NCBI GenBank assembly: GCA_029101345.1
Contig: JAQXQU010000015.1
Coordinates: forward strand, 1-51,392
Direction: 5' to 3'
Origin: Erysipelotrichaceae bacterium
GTDB taxonomy: Bacteria > Bacillota_I > Bacilli_A > Erysipelotrichales > Erysipelotrichaceae
DNA length: 51,392 bases
Part shown: piece after piece, positions 1-7,641 of the stretch
Position numbering within the stretch: position 1 is the first letter of the stretch
How the letters are laid out: every line of letters starts with the position of its first letter
The notes under the pieces: model-generated
The model's database searches: none
The model's input: the letters and a program-made list of their open reading frames with translations, nothing else
Told to the model about the DNA's origin: nothing
Made by a program: the position numbers and the translations under genes

Positions 1-124
1 AGACAACCTTGTTTTCACTATCAACAATGCAGGCTCCTACCTGGGTGTTAGGATCCTTGGAGCGAAGAGCAGACAAATGGGCTAGACCCATGAAGTATTC
101 ATCCCAGCTGATGATCTTATTCAT
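1..124 (-). CDS. deoxycytidylate (dCMP) deaminase, N-terminal part
   Basis: Only the first 41 codons are present and the gene runs off the left edge. The start is the ATG at 124, behind a good GGAGGT ribosome binding site. The peptide begins [15 protein letters not shown] and continues with [14 protein letters not shown], the start of the zinc-dependent cytidine/deoxycytidylate deaminase fold (ComEB type). The catalytic HAE and PCxxC motifs lie outside the window. The family makes dUMP from dCMP for dTTP synthesis. It is the last visible gene of the lspA-RluD-rhomboid operon, 9 bases after the rhomboid stop. Confidence 0.85.
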   Translation of the reverse strand, partial: MNKIISWDEYFMGLAHLSALRSKDPNTQVGACIVDSENKVV

Positions 125-133
125 TATGACCTC

Positions 134-1339
134 CTATTGAATTGATGCATACAAATGCATCAGTTTATTGAAAAGATTATTTGCGGTCTGTTTTAGACCA
201 AAATCTTTAAGGGCATTTACCACACTTGTATCAGTGCCTGGATAAACGGCACCAAAATCCTTGCCAATAAAGATAATAAAGGCAATGGCAATAATAACCA
301 ATACACTGGCTATAAAGAACCTGTTCTTCTGCTTGAAAGCATAATAGAACAATAACCCTGCCACAAAACCGCCTAGATGTCCTGCCCAGCTGACACCACT
401 CATAAAATTGATAGCCAGGTTGATTATAATCATTGGATATAAGGATTGCTTATTGACATAAGGATTGGTGAACATATCAAGCAAAAAGAAGGCTAAAAGA
501 CCATATAAGCCACCAGATATGCCGACTGTCAAAACCGTTGTTGTCAGTATTCCACTAGTCAAGGAGCCAAGGATGATTGAAGAAAGCAATACAGCAATGA
601 ACTTAAGCTTCCCATACTTGTCTTCAAAATAATGGCCTAAGAGATAAAGAGAATACATATTCATTCCTAAATGCAATAAGCTGCCATGACTAAGAGCAAC
701 AGTCAAAAGACGCCAATACTGTCCTAGACCCAATGTAAAAGGACGATAGTCCGCACCCATAAGGATAAAGGCCGTACTTGAATCATACTTCCTAGAAAGG
801 AAATAGCAGATGATATAGGCAATTAAACATAAAGCAATAACAACATGGGTAACATAGAAACCACTGCTCTTCAAAGCTCTTTTCTGTTTCTTTTCAGTTA
901 GGACTGAAGAGTTGATTGAGCTGATGACCCGATTGATTTCAGCTTCTGGATCATCGACTTCATGAACAATATTCCTGATCTTTGGAAACCGGTCAGAAAT
1001 ATCAAGACCATCATAATAATTGCTATCAAGCATGACAGTATCAAAAATCTCCTCCTCAAAGACTTCTTCTTCACCTACATGAATGTCAAGAAAGTGGGCT
1101 TCATTAGCTTTGATAGTCTTCTTGATAATATCGATATACTGCTTAATGCGCTCTTCGTCATTTTCAATATATTCAAGTGAGGATAAGGTCAATCTGATGA
1201 TCTCACATCCAATATTGGCGGGATTAGCTAGCCAGATTTCATCTCTTTTGACCAAGTTCTTGACAGCAATGGTCTTATAATGGTGGTTTATGACAAAAAA
1301 CTCCATCAATTGATAAAGTTTATACAGTTCCTTAAACAT
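134..1339 (-). CDS. rhomboid-family intramembrane serine protease
   Basis: A 401-residue membrane protein with a soluble N-terminal domain (about 1-160) followed by six or seven hydrophobic segments. The catalytic dyad is visible: Ser275 in GISGG and His321 in AGHLGG. The HxxxNM-like segment HLGMNMYSL (223-231) also fits rhomboids. The large cytoplasmic domain resembles the GluP/YqgP type of Bacillota, which cleaves membrane proteins within the bilayer. Its start overlaps the end of the upstream pseudouridine synthase gene by 8 bases, with GGGAG six bases before the ATG, so the two are probably translationally coupled. The substrate is unknown. Confidence 0.88.
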   Translation of the reverse strand: MFKELYKLYQLMEFFVINHHYKTIAVKNLVKRDEIWLANPANIGCEIIRLTLSSLEYIENDEERIKQYIDIIKKTIKANEAHFLDIHVGEEEVFEEEIFDTVMLDSNYYDGLDISDRFPKIRNIVHEVDDPEAEINRVISSINSSVLTEKKQKRALKSSGFYVTHVVIALCLIAYIICYFLSRKYDSSTAFILMGADYRPFTLGLGQYWRLLTVALSHGSLLHLGMNMYSLYLLGHYFEDKYGKLKFIAVLLSSIILGSLTSGILTTTVLTVGISGGLYGLLAFFLLDMFTNPYVNKQSLYPMIIINLAINFMSGVSWAGHLGGFVAGLLFYYAFKQKNRFFIASVLVIIAIAFIIFIGKDFGAVYPGTDTSVVNALKDFGLKQTANNLFNKLMHLYASIQ

Positions 1340-2243
1340 TTATTTCTCCCTTATTTTCAATATATTCCTTCATATAGGAAGGCAGTTCAGTTGAAAATTC
1401 CATTCTTTCCTTGGTTGTTGGATGAATGAAACTCAAATAATAAGCATGCAGATACTGTCCTGTTTCATCAATAGTCTTTGATGAATATTTGCCATCATTG
1501 AGCACAGGATGGTTGATAAAGGCCATATGTACCCTGATCTGATGGGTTCTGCCAGTCTTAAGTTCACACTCAATCAGTGTTGAATCATGAAAACGTCTAA
1601 TGACTTTGAATAGTGTCAAAGCATCCTTGGAATTCTTATCAGTAACTGCCATCTTCTGCCGATCCTTTGTACTGCGGCCAATTGGAGCGTTGATTTCCCC
1701 TTCCTTGTTTTCTATAACACCTTTGACTATGGCCAGATATTTACGATAACAGGTCTTGTCCTTTAATTGTTGAGCCAAGAAGGTGTGGGCGTTGTTGTTT
1801 TTGGCAACTACCAATAAGCCCGAAGTATCCTTGTCAATGCGATGGACAATGCCTGGGCGGTAATAGCCATTGACATCAGAAAGATCATGGCAATGGTATA
1901 GAAGAGCATTGACTAATGTACCATCAGGATTGCCAGGTGCCGGATGGACAACCAAGCCTTTTGGCTTGTTAACCACAATGACATCAGCATCTTCATAAAC
2001 AATATCCAATGGAATATCTTCAGGCATAATGTCGGTTTCAGTCTTGTCTTTATAGTCAATCTCAATCTCATCGTCGGTAACTATCGGATATTTGCTTTTA
2101 GTTGGATAACCATTGATCAATACCTTGCCCTCTTTGATGAGCTTTTGAATCTGTGATCGGGATAAGAGGGTGTTTTCGGCCAGGAACAGATCAACTCTTT
2201 CTCCAGCGCAATCTTCATCTACAATCAAATTAATCTTAGGCAT
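1332..2243 (-). CDS. rluD: RluD-family large-subunit rRNA pseudouridine synthase
   Basis: A 303-residue protein with an N-terminal S4 RNA-binding domain (about 12-65) and a RluA/RluD catalytic domain. The signature HRIDKDTSG is at 134-142, with catalytic Asp137. The family isomerises uridines in 23S rRNA helix 69. Its position directly after lspA matches B. subtilis YlyB, so this is probably the YlyB orthologue. The exact target uridines cannot be read from sequence. The start overlaps the lspA end by 8 bases and has GGAGAAGG upstream. Confidence 0.9.
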   Translation of the reverse strand: MPKINLIVDEDCAGERVDLFLAENTLLSRSQIQKLIKEGKVLINGYPTKSKYPIVTDDEIEIDYKDKTETDIMPEDIPLDIVYEDADVIVVNKPKGLVVHPAPGNPDGTLVNALLYHCHDLSDVNGYYRPGIVHRIDKDTSGLLVVAKNNNAHTFLAQQLKDKTCYRKYLAIVKGVIENKEGEINAPIGRSTKDRQKMAVTDKNSKDALTLFKVIRRFHDSTLIECELKTGRTHQIRVHMAFINHPVLNDGKYSSKTIDETGQYLHAYYLSFIHPTTKERMEFSTELPSYMKEYIENKGEINV

Positions 2244-2697
2244 TATCCTTCTCCTTCAAGATAGCAATAATAAACAGGAAGACACCAATAGTCAAGAAGC
2301 TATCAGCGATATTGAATACTGGAAAATCATAGCCAAAAATGACAAAATCCAGAAAGTCGACAACATAGACAGTGAAGATGCGATCGATGAAATTGCCTAG
2401 TGCACCGGCAATCATCAAAAGGAGACCACTGATTGTTAACAGATCACCTTTTTTTGTCTTAAAAAGCAGATAGCAAAGAAAGATGATGGCTATTGGTGTA
2501 ATGATCAGAAAGAGCGTATTCTGATTTTGCAGAATGGAAAAGCCAGCACCGAAGTTTTGAACATAGGTTACCTTAAAGAAACCAGGAATAATATCAATGG
2601 CTGAATTCAAAGGAATATTTGCAACAATATAGTATTTGCTTAATTGATCAAATGCTACAAGGCCAAATACAACTGTAAAATAAAATAAATATAGCAT
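2236..2697 (-). CDS. lspA: lipoprotein signal peptidase (signal peptidase II)
   Basis: A 153-residue polytopic membrane aspartyl protease that cleaves diacylglyceryl-prolipoprotein signal peptides. It has four hydrophobic segments. Conserved blocks are VTYVQNFGAGFS, GNFIDR (101-106) with VVDFLDF (112-118), and FNIADS (128-133). The catalytic aspartates are Asp114 and Asp132. It is the first gene of the operon. No Shine-Dalgarno sequence precedes the ATG; instead an extended -10 (TGTTAGAAT) ends exactly six bases before it, suggesting a leaderless transcript. A probable client is the lipoprotein encoded at 38205-39083. Confidence 0.93.
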   Translation of the reverse strand: MLYLFYFTVVFGLVAFDQLSKYYIVANIPLNSAIDIIPGFFKVTYVQNFGAGFSILQNQNTLFLIITPIAIIFLCYLLFKTKKGDLLTISGLLLMIAGALGNFIDRIFTVYVVDFLDFVIFGYDFPVFNIADSFLTIGVFLFIIAILKEKDNA

Positions 2698-2712
2698 AAA
2701 GATATTCTAACA
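2698..2712 (-). promoter_or_regulatory. extended -10 promoter for the lspA operon
   Basis: Read on the minus strand, TG-T-TAGAAT is followed by ATCTTT and then the lspA ATG. The six-base gap places the expected transcription start at the A of the ATG. No convincing -35 is seen, as expected for an extended -10 promoter. It lies just downstream of the TSCPD gene's terminator. Confidence 0.5.
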
Positions 2713-2716
2713 TAGA

Positions 2717-2745
2717 ATAAAAAAAGAACACCAATTAGTGTTCTT
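2717..2745 (-). terminator. terminator overlapping the stop codon of the TSCPD gene
   Basis: On the minus strand AAGAACAC and GTGTTCTT form an 8-bp stem around a 6-base loop that contains part of the stop region, followed by a run of T (2718-2725). Confidence 0.85.
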
Positions 2746-2989
2746 GTGCCTGATAAGCAGCTAGTGCCTTGGCAATCTGGTCTGGACATGATGTACCCTT
2801 ATTGTTGCAGTTGATGCCAGAAAGTCTTTCAATAGCTTCAGCAATTGGCATACCCTTCAACAAAGAAGCAATACCTTTGAGATTGCCATTGCAACCACCA
2901 AGCACCTGCAAATCATTGATTTTTCCATCAGCAAGATCAAATGTAAATAATCTTGAACAAACGCCATGAGGCTGATATTCATATTTCAT
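2735..2989 (-). CDS. TSCPD domain-containing protein (TIGR03905 type)
   Basis: An 84-residue protein resembling the small TSCPD domain found at the C terminus of B12-dependent ribonucleotide reductases. The name-giving TSCPD motif is at 66-70. Conserved cysteines include Cys11, Cys33, Cys61 and Cys68, suggesting metal or redox chemistry, but no function is established for the stand-alone form. It is monocistronic, with an SD (AAAAGGGGA) upstream and its own terminator, and is divergent from gltX. Confidence 0.85.
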   Translation of the reverse strand: MKYEYQPHGVCSRLFTFDLADGKINDLQVLGGCNGNLKGIASLLKGMPIAEAIERLSGINCNNKGTSCPDQIAKALAAYQAQEH

Positions 2990-3076
2990 AAAACTGTTCC
3001 CCTTTTGATTACTTGTTTATGATAACATAATAAAGATTGGAAAACATCTTTCCAGCTATTTATTGAGGTATTCAGA

Positions 3077-4531
3077 ATGTCAAAGACAAGAACAAGATTT
3101 GCGCCAAGTCCTACTGGCTATATGCATATTGGCAATTTAAGAACTGCTCTCTATGCATATCTGATTGCCAAAAAGGACAATGGTGACTTTATTTTAAGAA
3201 TTGAAGATACTGACAAGGCAAGACAAGTCGATGGTGCTATAGATATCATCTATAAGACCTTAGCTGATTGCGGTCTTAAGCACGATGAAGGACCGGATGT
3301 CGGTGGCAACTATGGACCATATGTCCAGTCTGAAAGGATGAGATCCGGTATCTATAAGGAATATGCATTCAAACTAGTGGAAATGGGCAAAGCCCATGTC
3401 TGCTTCTGTTCTGAGGCTGATATTGAAAGCCAGAAGGAAGTCACAGAAGCTCAAGTTGGTTCCTATATTTACCGAGATCCTTGCAAGAACTTAAGCAAGG
3501 AAGAAGTTGAAAAAAGAATTGCTGCAGGGGAAGAATATGTTATCAGACAGAATATTGATCCAACTGGTACTACATCCTTTGTTGATGAAGTATACGGAAC
3601 AATTACAGTAGAAAATGCTTCTCTTGATGAGATGGTTCTTCTGAAATCTGATGGCTTCCCTACTTATAATTTTGCAAATGTCATTGATGATCATATGATG
3701 GAAATCACTGATGTTGTAAGAGGCAACGAATATCTATCATCAACACCCAAGTACAATCTTCTCTATGAAGCATTAGGTTTCAATATCCCACGCTACATCC
3801 ACTGTCCACCAGTTATGAAGGATGAAAATCATAAGCTCTCCAAGCGCAATGGTGACGCTTCCTTCCAGGACCTGATTGCCAAAGGCTATCTGCCAGAAGC
3901 AATCCTCAACTATATTGCACTTCTTGGCTGGTCACCAGCTGAAGAAAGGGAAATCTATTCAGTTGAAGAGTTGTGCAAAGCCTTTGATGTCAAGCGAATC
4001 AATACATCAGGTGCTATTTTCGATATCGAAAAACTGAAATGGATGAATGGTGTCTATCTGCGCGATATGGATTTTGATAAATATTTCAAATTGCTTGAAC
4101 CTAGAATTGCCAAATGTGTTGATTCAAAATATGATTATCAAGCAATTGCCCATATTCTCAAGGACCGCGTTGTTCTTCTGAATGATGTTGATGAGATGGT
4201 CGATTTCTTCAATGAAGTCAAGGAATATGACAACAGTCTCTATATCAACAAGAAATCCAAGACCAATGAGGAAATATCGCTCAAGTCTTTGCAATATGCC
4301 TACGAAACTCTTGAAAAGCTTGATGACTTCTCCCACGACGCAATCTATAATTCCCTGGCTGCTAAGGCTCAGGAAGTTGGCATGAAAAATGGTACCTTGA
4401 TGTATCCGATCCGCGTTGCTCTGACTGGCAAGCTTTCAACTCCTGGTGGTGCAACTGAACTAGGAGCAATCTTTGGCAAAGAAGAGACGCTAAGAAGAAT
4501 CAGGGAAGGAATTGACCACCTGAAAAAATAG
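3077..4531 (+). CDS. gltX: glutamyl-tRNA synthetase
   Basis: A 484-residue class I aminoacyl-tRNA synthetase that charges tRNA-Glu (and tRNA-Gln in organisms using the amidotransferase route). The HIGH motif appears as HIGN (17-20) after PSPTGYM. The KMSKS motif is KLSKR (253-257). The C-terminal anticodon-binding helical domain is complete. GAGG precedes the ATG by eight bases. The intergenic space on the left (2990-3076) must hold divergent promoters, but no strong -35/-10 pair is obvious and no T-box leader is seen. Confidence 0.96.
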   Translation: MSKTRTRFAPSPTGYMHIGNLRTALYAYLIAKKDNGDFILRIEDTDKARQVDGAIDIIYKTLADCGLKHDEGPDVGGNYGPYVQSERMRSGIYKEYAFKLVEMGKAHVCFCSEADIESQKEVTEAQVGSYIYRDPCKNLSKEEVEKRIAAGEEYVIRQNIDPTGTTSFVDEVYGTITVENASLDEMVLLKSDGFPTYNFANVIDDHMMEITDVVRGNEYLSSTPKYNLLYEALGFNIPRYIHCPPVMKDENHKLSKRNGDASFQDLIAKGYLPEAILNYIALLGWSPAEEREIYSVEELCKAFDVKRINTSGAIFDIEKLKWMNGVYLRDMDFDKYFKLLEPRIAKCVDSKYDYQAIAHILKDRVVLLNDVDEMVDFFNEVKEYDNSLYINKKSKTNEEISLKSLQYAYETLEKLDDFSHDAIYNSLAAKAQEVGMKNGTLMYPIRVALTGKLSTPGGATELGAIFGKEETLRRIREGIDHLKK

Positions 4532-4562
4532 CAAAACGGCGCTTAATGCGTCGTTTATTTTG
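4531..4562. terminator. bidirectional terminator between gltX and the antiterminator gene
   Basis: AAACGGCGC and GCGTCGTTT (one G-U pair) form a stem around TTAAT. T-rich runs lie on both sides, so it can end gltX on the plus strand and the PTS/antiterminator transcript on the minus strand. Confidence 0.8.
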
Positions 4563-4572
4563 CTTATCATGA

Positions 4573-5391
4573 TCAGGTTGTACAGATTCTTTCTATATGG
4601 ATAGCCAAGTAACCTGCTTCCATATCATCAATGCGCATATTTAGATGCTTTTCAAATTTGGCGATGATTCCTAGAGCCAACGAATATGATGTAGGGAAAT
4701 TGGTTCTGGTATATTCATCCATATCAATATTGAGCTTTTCTTTCATATTGCATCTTAAAAGCAGATACTTAAGATGGGTTAAAAGACGGGAATAGGAAAG
4801 AGAATTGACATCTATTCTGATGTTAAGCATCTCTTCGATTTCACTAATCGATTCATTGATCAGAGTTGCCAGAAGCAGACTATGATCAATCTTCATATCA
4901 CTTCTTGCGCTATGAAGATGAAGAGTGATATAGGATACCTCGTCATCATTTATGCAAATACCTGTCGCATCTTTAATTATATCCCTGGCTTTTAGACCTA
5001 TTTCATATTCTTCATCAAATAGAAGGCGAATGTCATTCTTGAAAGGATTTGATATAACAAGGCCCGAAGTTATCCGTTTGATGGCAAAAGAAATATGATC
5101 AGCTAAAGGAAGAAGGATATTGATATCAAAGCTATTGAACTTCTTGGTCGCAACATCAATGATCTTATCTGCTATCTCAAGATAAGCCGGGATGCAACTG
5201 CTTATCTTTGCAGCAATATCAACACCCCTTTCCTGAACATATCGGGATACTGAAGTCTCATCAATATCAATGAGCATATTAACCCTTTTGTTAAAGCCAA
5301 CGCCATTCCCAATGAAAATGACTTCCCTTTTCTCATCTTCATCGATGACAAGAACTGCATTGTTATTGAGAACTTTGCGGACTCTGTACAT
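4573..5391 (-). CDS. BglG/LicT-family transcription antiterminator
   Basis: A 272-residue protein with the usual three-part layout: RNA-binding co-antiterminator domain (about 1-58) and two PTS regulation domains, PRD1 (about 65-170) and PRD2 (about 172-272). Candidate phosphorylation histidines are His99 and His158 in PRD1 and His206 and His265 in PRD2. It should bind the RAT hairpin before the permease gene and prevent early termination when sugar is being transported. It lies 11 bases downstream of the permease gene and is probably co-transcribed, giving positive feedback. Given the glucose-type permease it may be functionally a GlcT. Confidence 0.9.
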   Translation of the reverse strand: MYRVRKVLNNNAVLVIDEDEKREVIFIGNGVGFNKRVNMLIDIDETSVSRYVQERGVDIAAKISSCIPAYLEIADKIIDVATKKFNSFDINILLPLADHISFAIKRITSGLVISNPFKNDIRLLFDEEYEIGLKARDIIKDATGICINDDEVSYITLHLHSARSDMKIDHSLLLATLINESISEIEEMLNIRIDVNSLSYSRLLTHLKYLLLRCNMKEKLNIDMDEYTRTNFPTSYSLALGIIAKFEKHLNMRIDDMEAGYLAIHIERICTT

Positions 5392-5402
5392 ATTACCACC
5401 TA

Positions 5403-7502
5403 TTATCTGATTTTCAAGACAACATCATTAGCCTTGACTTCGCCTAGTTTGACTACTTCCATTTTATTATCAACACCTAGGTTAGTAAATACCATTACTG
5501 AAGCAGTTGATTTAGCATTCTTGCTGACAAGTTCAAGATCAAAATCCATTAGGAGTTCACCTTTTGTGACATATTGTCCATTGTCAACTTTGACATCAAA
5601 GCCTTCACCATTCATCTTGACAGTATCAATGCCTATATGAAGCAGAATTTCAGTACCTTCAGCGGTCTTTAATCCGATGGCATGCTTTGTTGGGAAGACA
5701 AATTCAACAGTTGCATTGCAAGGCGCATAGATATGTCCATCACTTGGCATAAACATCATGCCATCACCCATCATCTTCTGAGCAAATGATTCATCAGGTG
5801 TATTGGTGATCAAATCAGAAATGCCATTGCAGATAGCGGCATATTCCGCTTCATTCTTTTTTCCTTCTTCAATAATTTCTGAATTGACAATATTGACTTC
5901 ATCATCGATATCTTTTCTAGAAGCCAGGTAGTCTTCAAGATTAGACTTTATTACAGAAACTTTTGGACCATAAATAATCTGGACACCATTGCCCTTGACA
6001 ATAACACCAGCAGCACCAGAAGCCTTTAGCAAGGACTGGTCGAGTTTTTGAGAATCAACGACAGTTACGCGAAGTCTTGTAGCACAGCAATCGACATCAC
6101 TTAAATTATTTGAACCGCCAAGTCCCCTGAGGATCAAAGCGGAATTATCGTCATTAGCAAATGATCTGCCATTTTCGTTCTTGCTATTGACATCATTTCT
6201 TGTATAGAGCTTAGTTTCTTCATCATCATCTTCTCTGCCAGGCGTCTTCAGATCCATCTTTTTAATTAGAATCGAGAATACGAGGAAGTAGATGACAAAA
6301 TAGAAGATACCAACAATGACAATATTAATCCAATGGGTTTTGGCATTGCCCTGCATGATACCAAAGAGTGTCATATCGATGAGACCTCCAGAGAAGGTCA
6401 TGCCGACACCAACATTGAGGATATGCATAATCATATACGCAAGACCTGCAAAGACACAATGGATGATATAAAGAAGTGGAGCAACAAAAAGGAAGGTAAA
6501 CTCAATTGGTTCAGTAATGCCTGTCAGCATAGATGTCAATGCAGCTGAAATCAATAAGCCACCAGCAACCTTCTTTTTATTATCCTTGGAACAAGCATAC
6601 ATAGCTAAAGCTGCACCAGGTAGACCGAAAATCATTAACGGGAATTTGCCAGACATGAATCTTGTTGCTTCAACAGCAAATTCAACTGTATTTGGGTCAG
6701 CAAGCTGAGCAAAGAAGATATTCTGAGCACCTTCAACTAAAGTTCCATTTACCATCATCGAACCACCAACACCAGTCTGCCAGAACGGAATATAGAAGAC
6801 ATGATGAAGGCCAAAAGGAATAAGTGCCCTTTCCATCAGACCATAAATGAAAGTTCCAAAGTAACCAGAGCTTCTGACAAGTCCACCAACGGCATAGATG
6901 CCATTCTGGATTGTAGGCCAGATGAAGAACATGAGAATACCAACAAAGAGATAGACAATAGCAGAAATGATTGGAATAAATCTTGTGCCACCGAAGAAGG
7001 AAAGGACCTGAGGCAATTCAATCTTATAGAAGCGATTATGCAAGGCTGCAACGCCCAAACCAACAATGATGCCGCCAAATACACCCATCTGCAAGGATGA
7101 TATTCCTAGAACAGAAGTAACTGAACCATCATGCAAAGTATTGATAGCACCAGTGATATCAAGCATAGCCGAAATGGACACATGCATAATCAGGAAAGCA
7201 ACAACAGCAGCCAGCGCCGCAACTTCCTTTTCTTTCTTGGCCATGCCGATGGCAACGCCCATTGCAAAGATGACTGGCAAATTGCCAAAGACAATATCAC
7301 CTGCTTTGGACATGACATAGAACAATGTGTACCAAATCGTTCCAGGACCCATGACTTCCAATAGATGATAGGACTTAAGCATCGTGGTATTGGTAAACGA
7401 TCCACCAATGCCTAACAGCAAGCCCGCTACAGGCAAAATGGCGATTGGCAACATGAAACTGCGGCCAACCCTTTGTAAAACAGCAAAAATCTTGTCTTTC
7501 AT
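5403..7502 (-). CDS. ptsG: PTS glucose-type permease EIICBA
   Basis: A 699-residue single-chain PTS transporter. EIIC spans about 1-415, with many membrane segments, FGLHHVFYIPFW (230-241) and the GITEPIEF signature (328-335). EIIB (about 450-530) has phosphocysteine Cys473 in DCCATRLR. EIIA (about 565-699) has active His622 in LLHIGIDTV and supporting His607. It imports and phosphorylates a sugar, most likely glucose; N-acetylglucosamine or another glucoside cannot be excluded. Expression should depend on the RAT/terminator leader and the cre at 7622-7637. The SD is GGGAG. Confidence 0.9.
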   Translation of the reverse strand: MKDKIFAVLQRVGRSFMLPIAILPVAGLLLGIGGSFTNTTMLKSYHLLEVMGPGTIWYTLFYVMSKAGDIVFGNLPVIFAMGVAIGMAKKEKEVAALAAVVAFLIMHVSISAMLDITGAINTLHDGSVTSVLGISSLQMGVFGGIIVGLGVAALHNRFYKIELPQVLSFFGGTRFIPIISAIVYLFVGILMFFIWPTIQNGIYAVGGLVRSSGYFGTFIYGLMERALIPFGLHHVFYIPFWQTGVGGSMMVNGTLVEGAQNIFFAQLADPNTVEFAVEATRFMSGKFPLMIFGLPGAALAMYACSKDNKKKVAGGLLISAALTSMLTGITEPIEFTFLFVAPLLYIIHCVFAGLAYMIMHILNVGVGMTFSGGLIDMTLFGIMQGNAKTHWINIVIVGIFYFVIYFLVFSILIKKMDLKTPGREDDDEETKLYTRNDVNSKNENGRSFANDDNSALILRGLGGSNNLSDVDCCATRLRVTVVDSQKLDQSLLKASGAAGVIVKGNGVQIIYGPKVSVIKSNLEDYLASRKDIDDEVNIVNSEIIEEGKKNEAEYAAICNGISDLITNTPDESFAQKMMGDGMMFMPSDGHIYAPCNATVEFVFPTKHAIGLKTAEGTEILLHIGIDTVKMNGEGFDVKVDNGQYVTKGELLMDFDLELVSKNAKSTASVMVFTNLGVDNKMEVVKLGEVKANDVVLKIR

Positions 7503-7528
7503 ATTTCTCCCTCTCTAGTGATACCAAC

Positions 7529-7573
7529 AAAAAAGGCACCAACGATATCCAAAAAAGATAATTCGTTGATGCC
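7529..7573 (-). terminator. ptsG: conditional terminator in the ptsG leader
   Basis: On the minus strand GGCATCAACGA (7573-7563) pairs with TCGTTGGTGCC (7545-7535), followed by six T. Its upstream arm overlaps the RAT site, so the two structures exclude each other, the classic BglG/LicT/GlcT arrangement. Confidence 0.85.
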
Positions 7574-7593
7574 TGATCGAATCAGTAACACAC
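7565..7593 (-). promoter_or_regulatory. RAT (ribonucleic antiterminator) site
   Basis: The minus-strand segment begins GTGTGTTACTGATTCG and ends with ATCAGGCATCAAC. It matches the RAT pattern of a TTACTG-type left half and a CAGGCA-type right half. It overlaps the first arm of the terminator at 7529-7573. Binding by the antiterminator encoded at 4573-5391 would stabilise it and allow ptsG transcription. Confidence 0.82.
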
Positions 7594-7608
7594 TAAATTT
7601 ACATTTGA

Positions 7609-7637
7609 ATATTAGCAGAAAATGCAAACGCTATCAA
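7609..7637 (-). promoter_or_regulatory. ptsG: sigma-A promoter of ptsG with overlapping cre
   Basis: TTGATA (7637-7632) and TAATAT (7614-7609) are separated by 17 bases. A 16-base cre-like sequence (7637-7622, TTGATAGCGTTTGCAT) matches the WTGNAANCGNWWNCAW consensus at all but one position and covers the -35 and spacer. CcpA binding there would block polymerase, implying catabolite repression. It lies immediately after the glycosyltransferase stop. Confidence 0.78.
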
Positions 7638-7641
7638 GCCT

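Noticed and set aside
2990-3076. T-box riboswitch before gltX
   Set aside because: The gap is only 87 bases, with no T-box sequence and no antiterminator hairpin.
6333-7364. Several long open frames opposite ptsG (for example 6801-7100 plus strand)
   Set aside because: They are antisense shadows of a clearly conserved 699-residue protein, lack ribosome binding sites and encode low-complexity or Lys/Asn-rich peptides.
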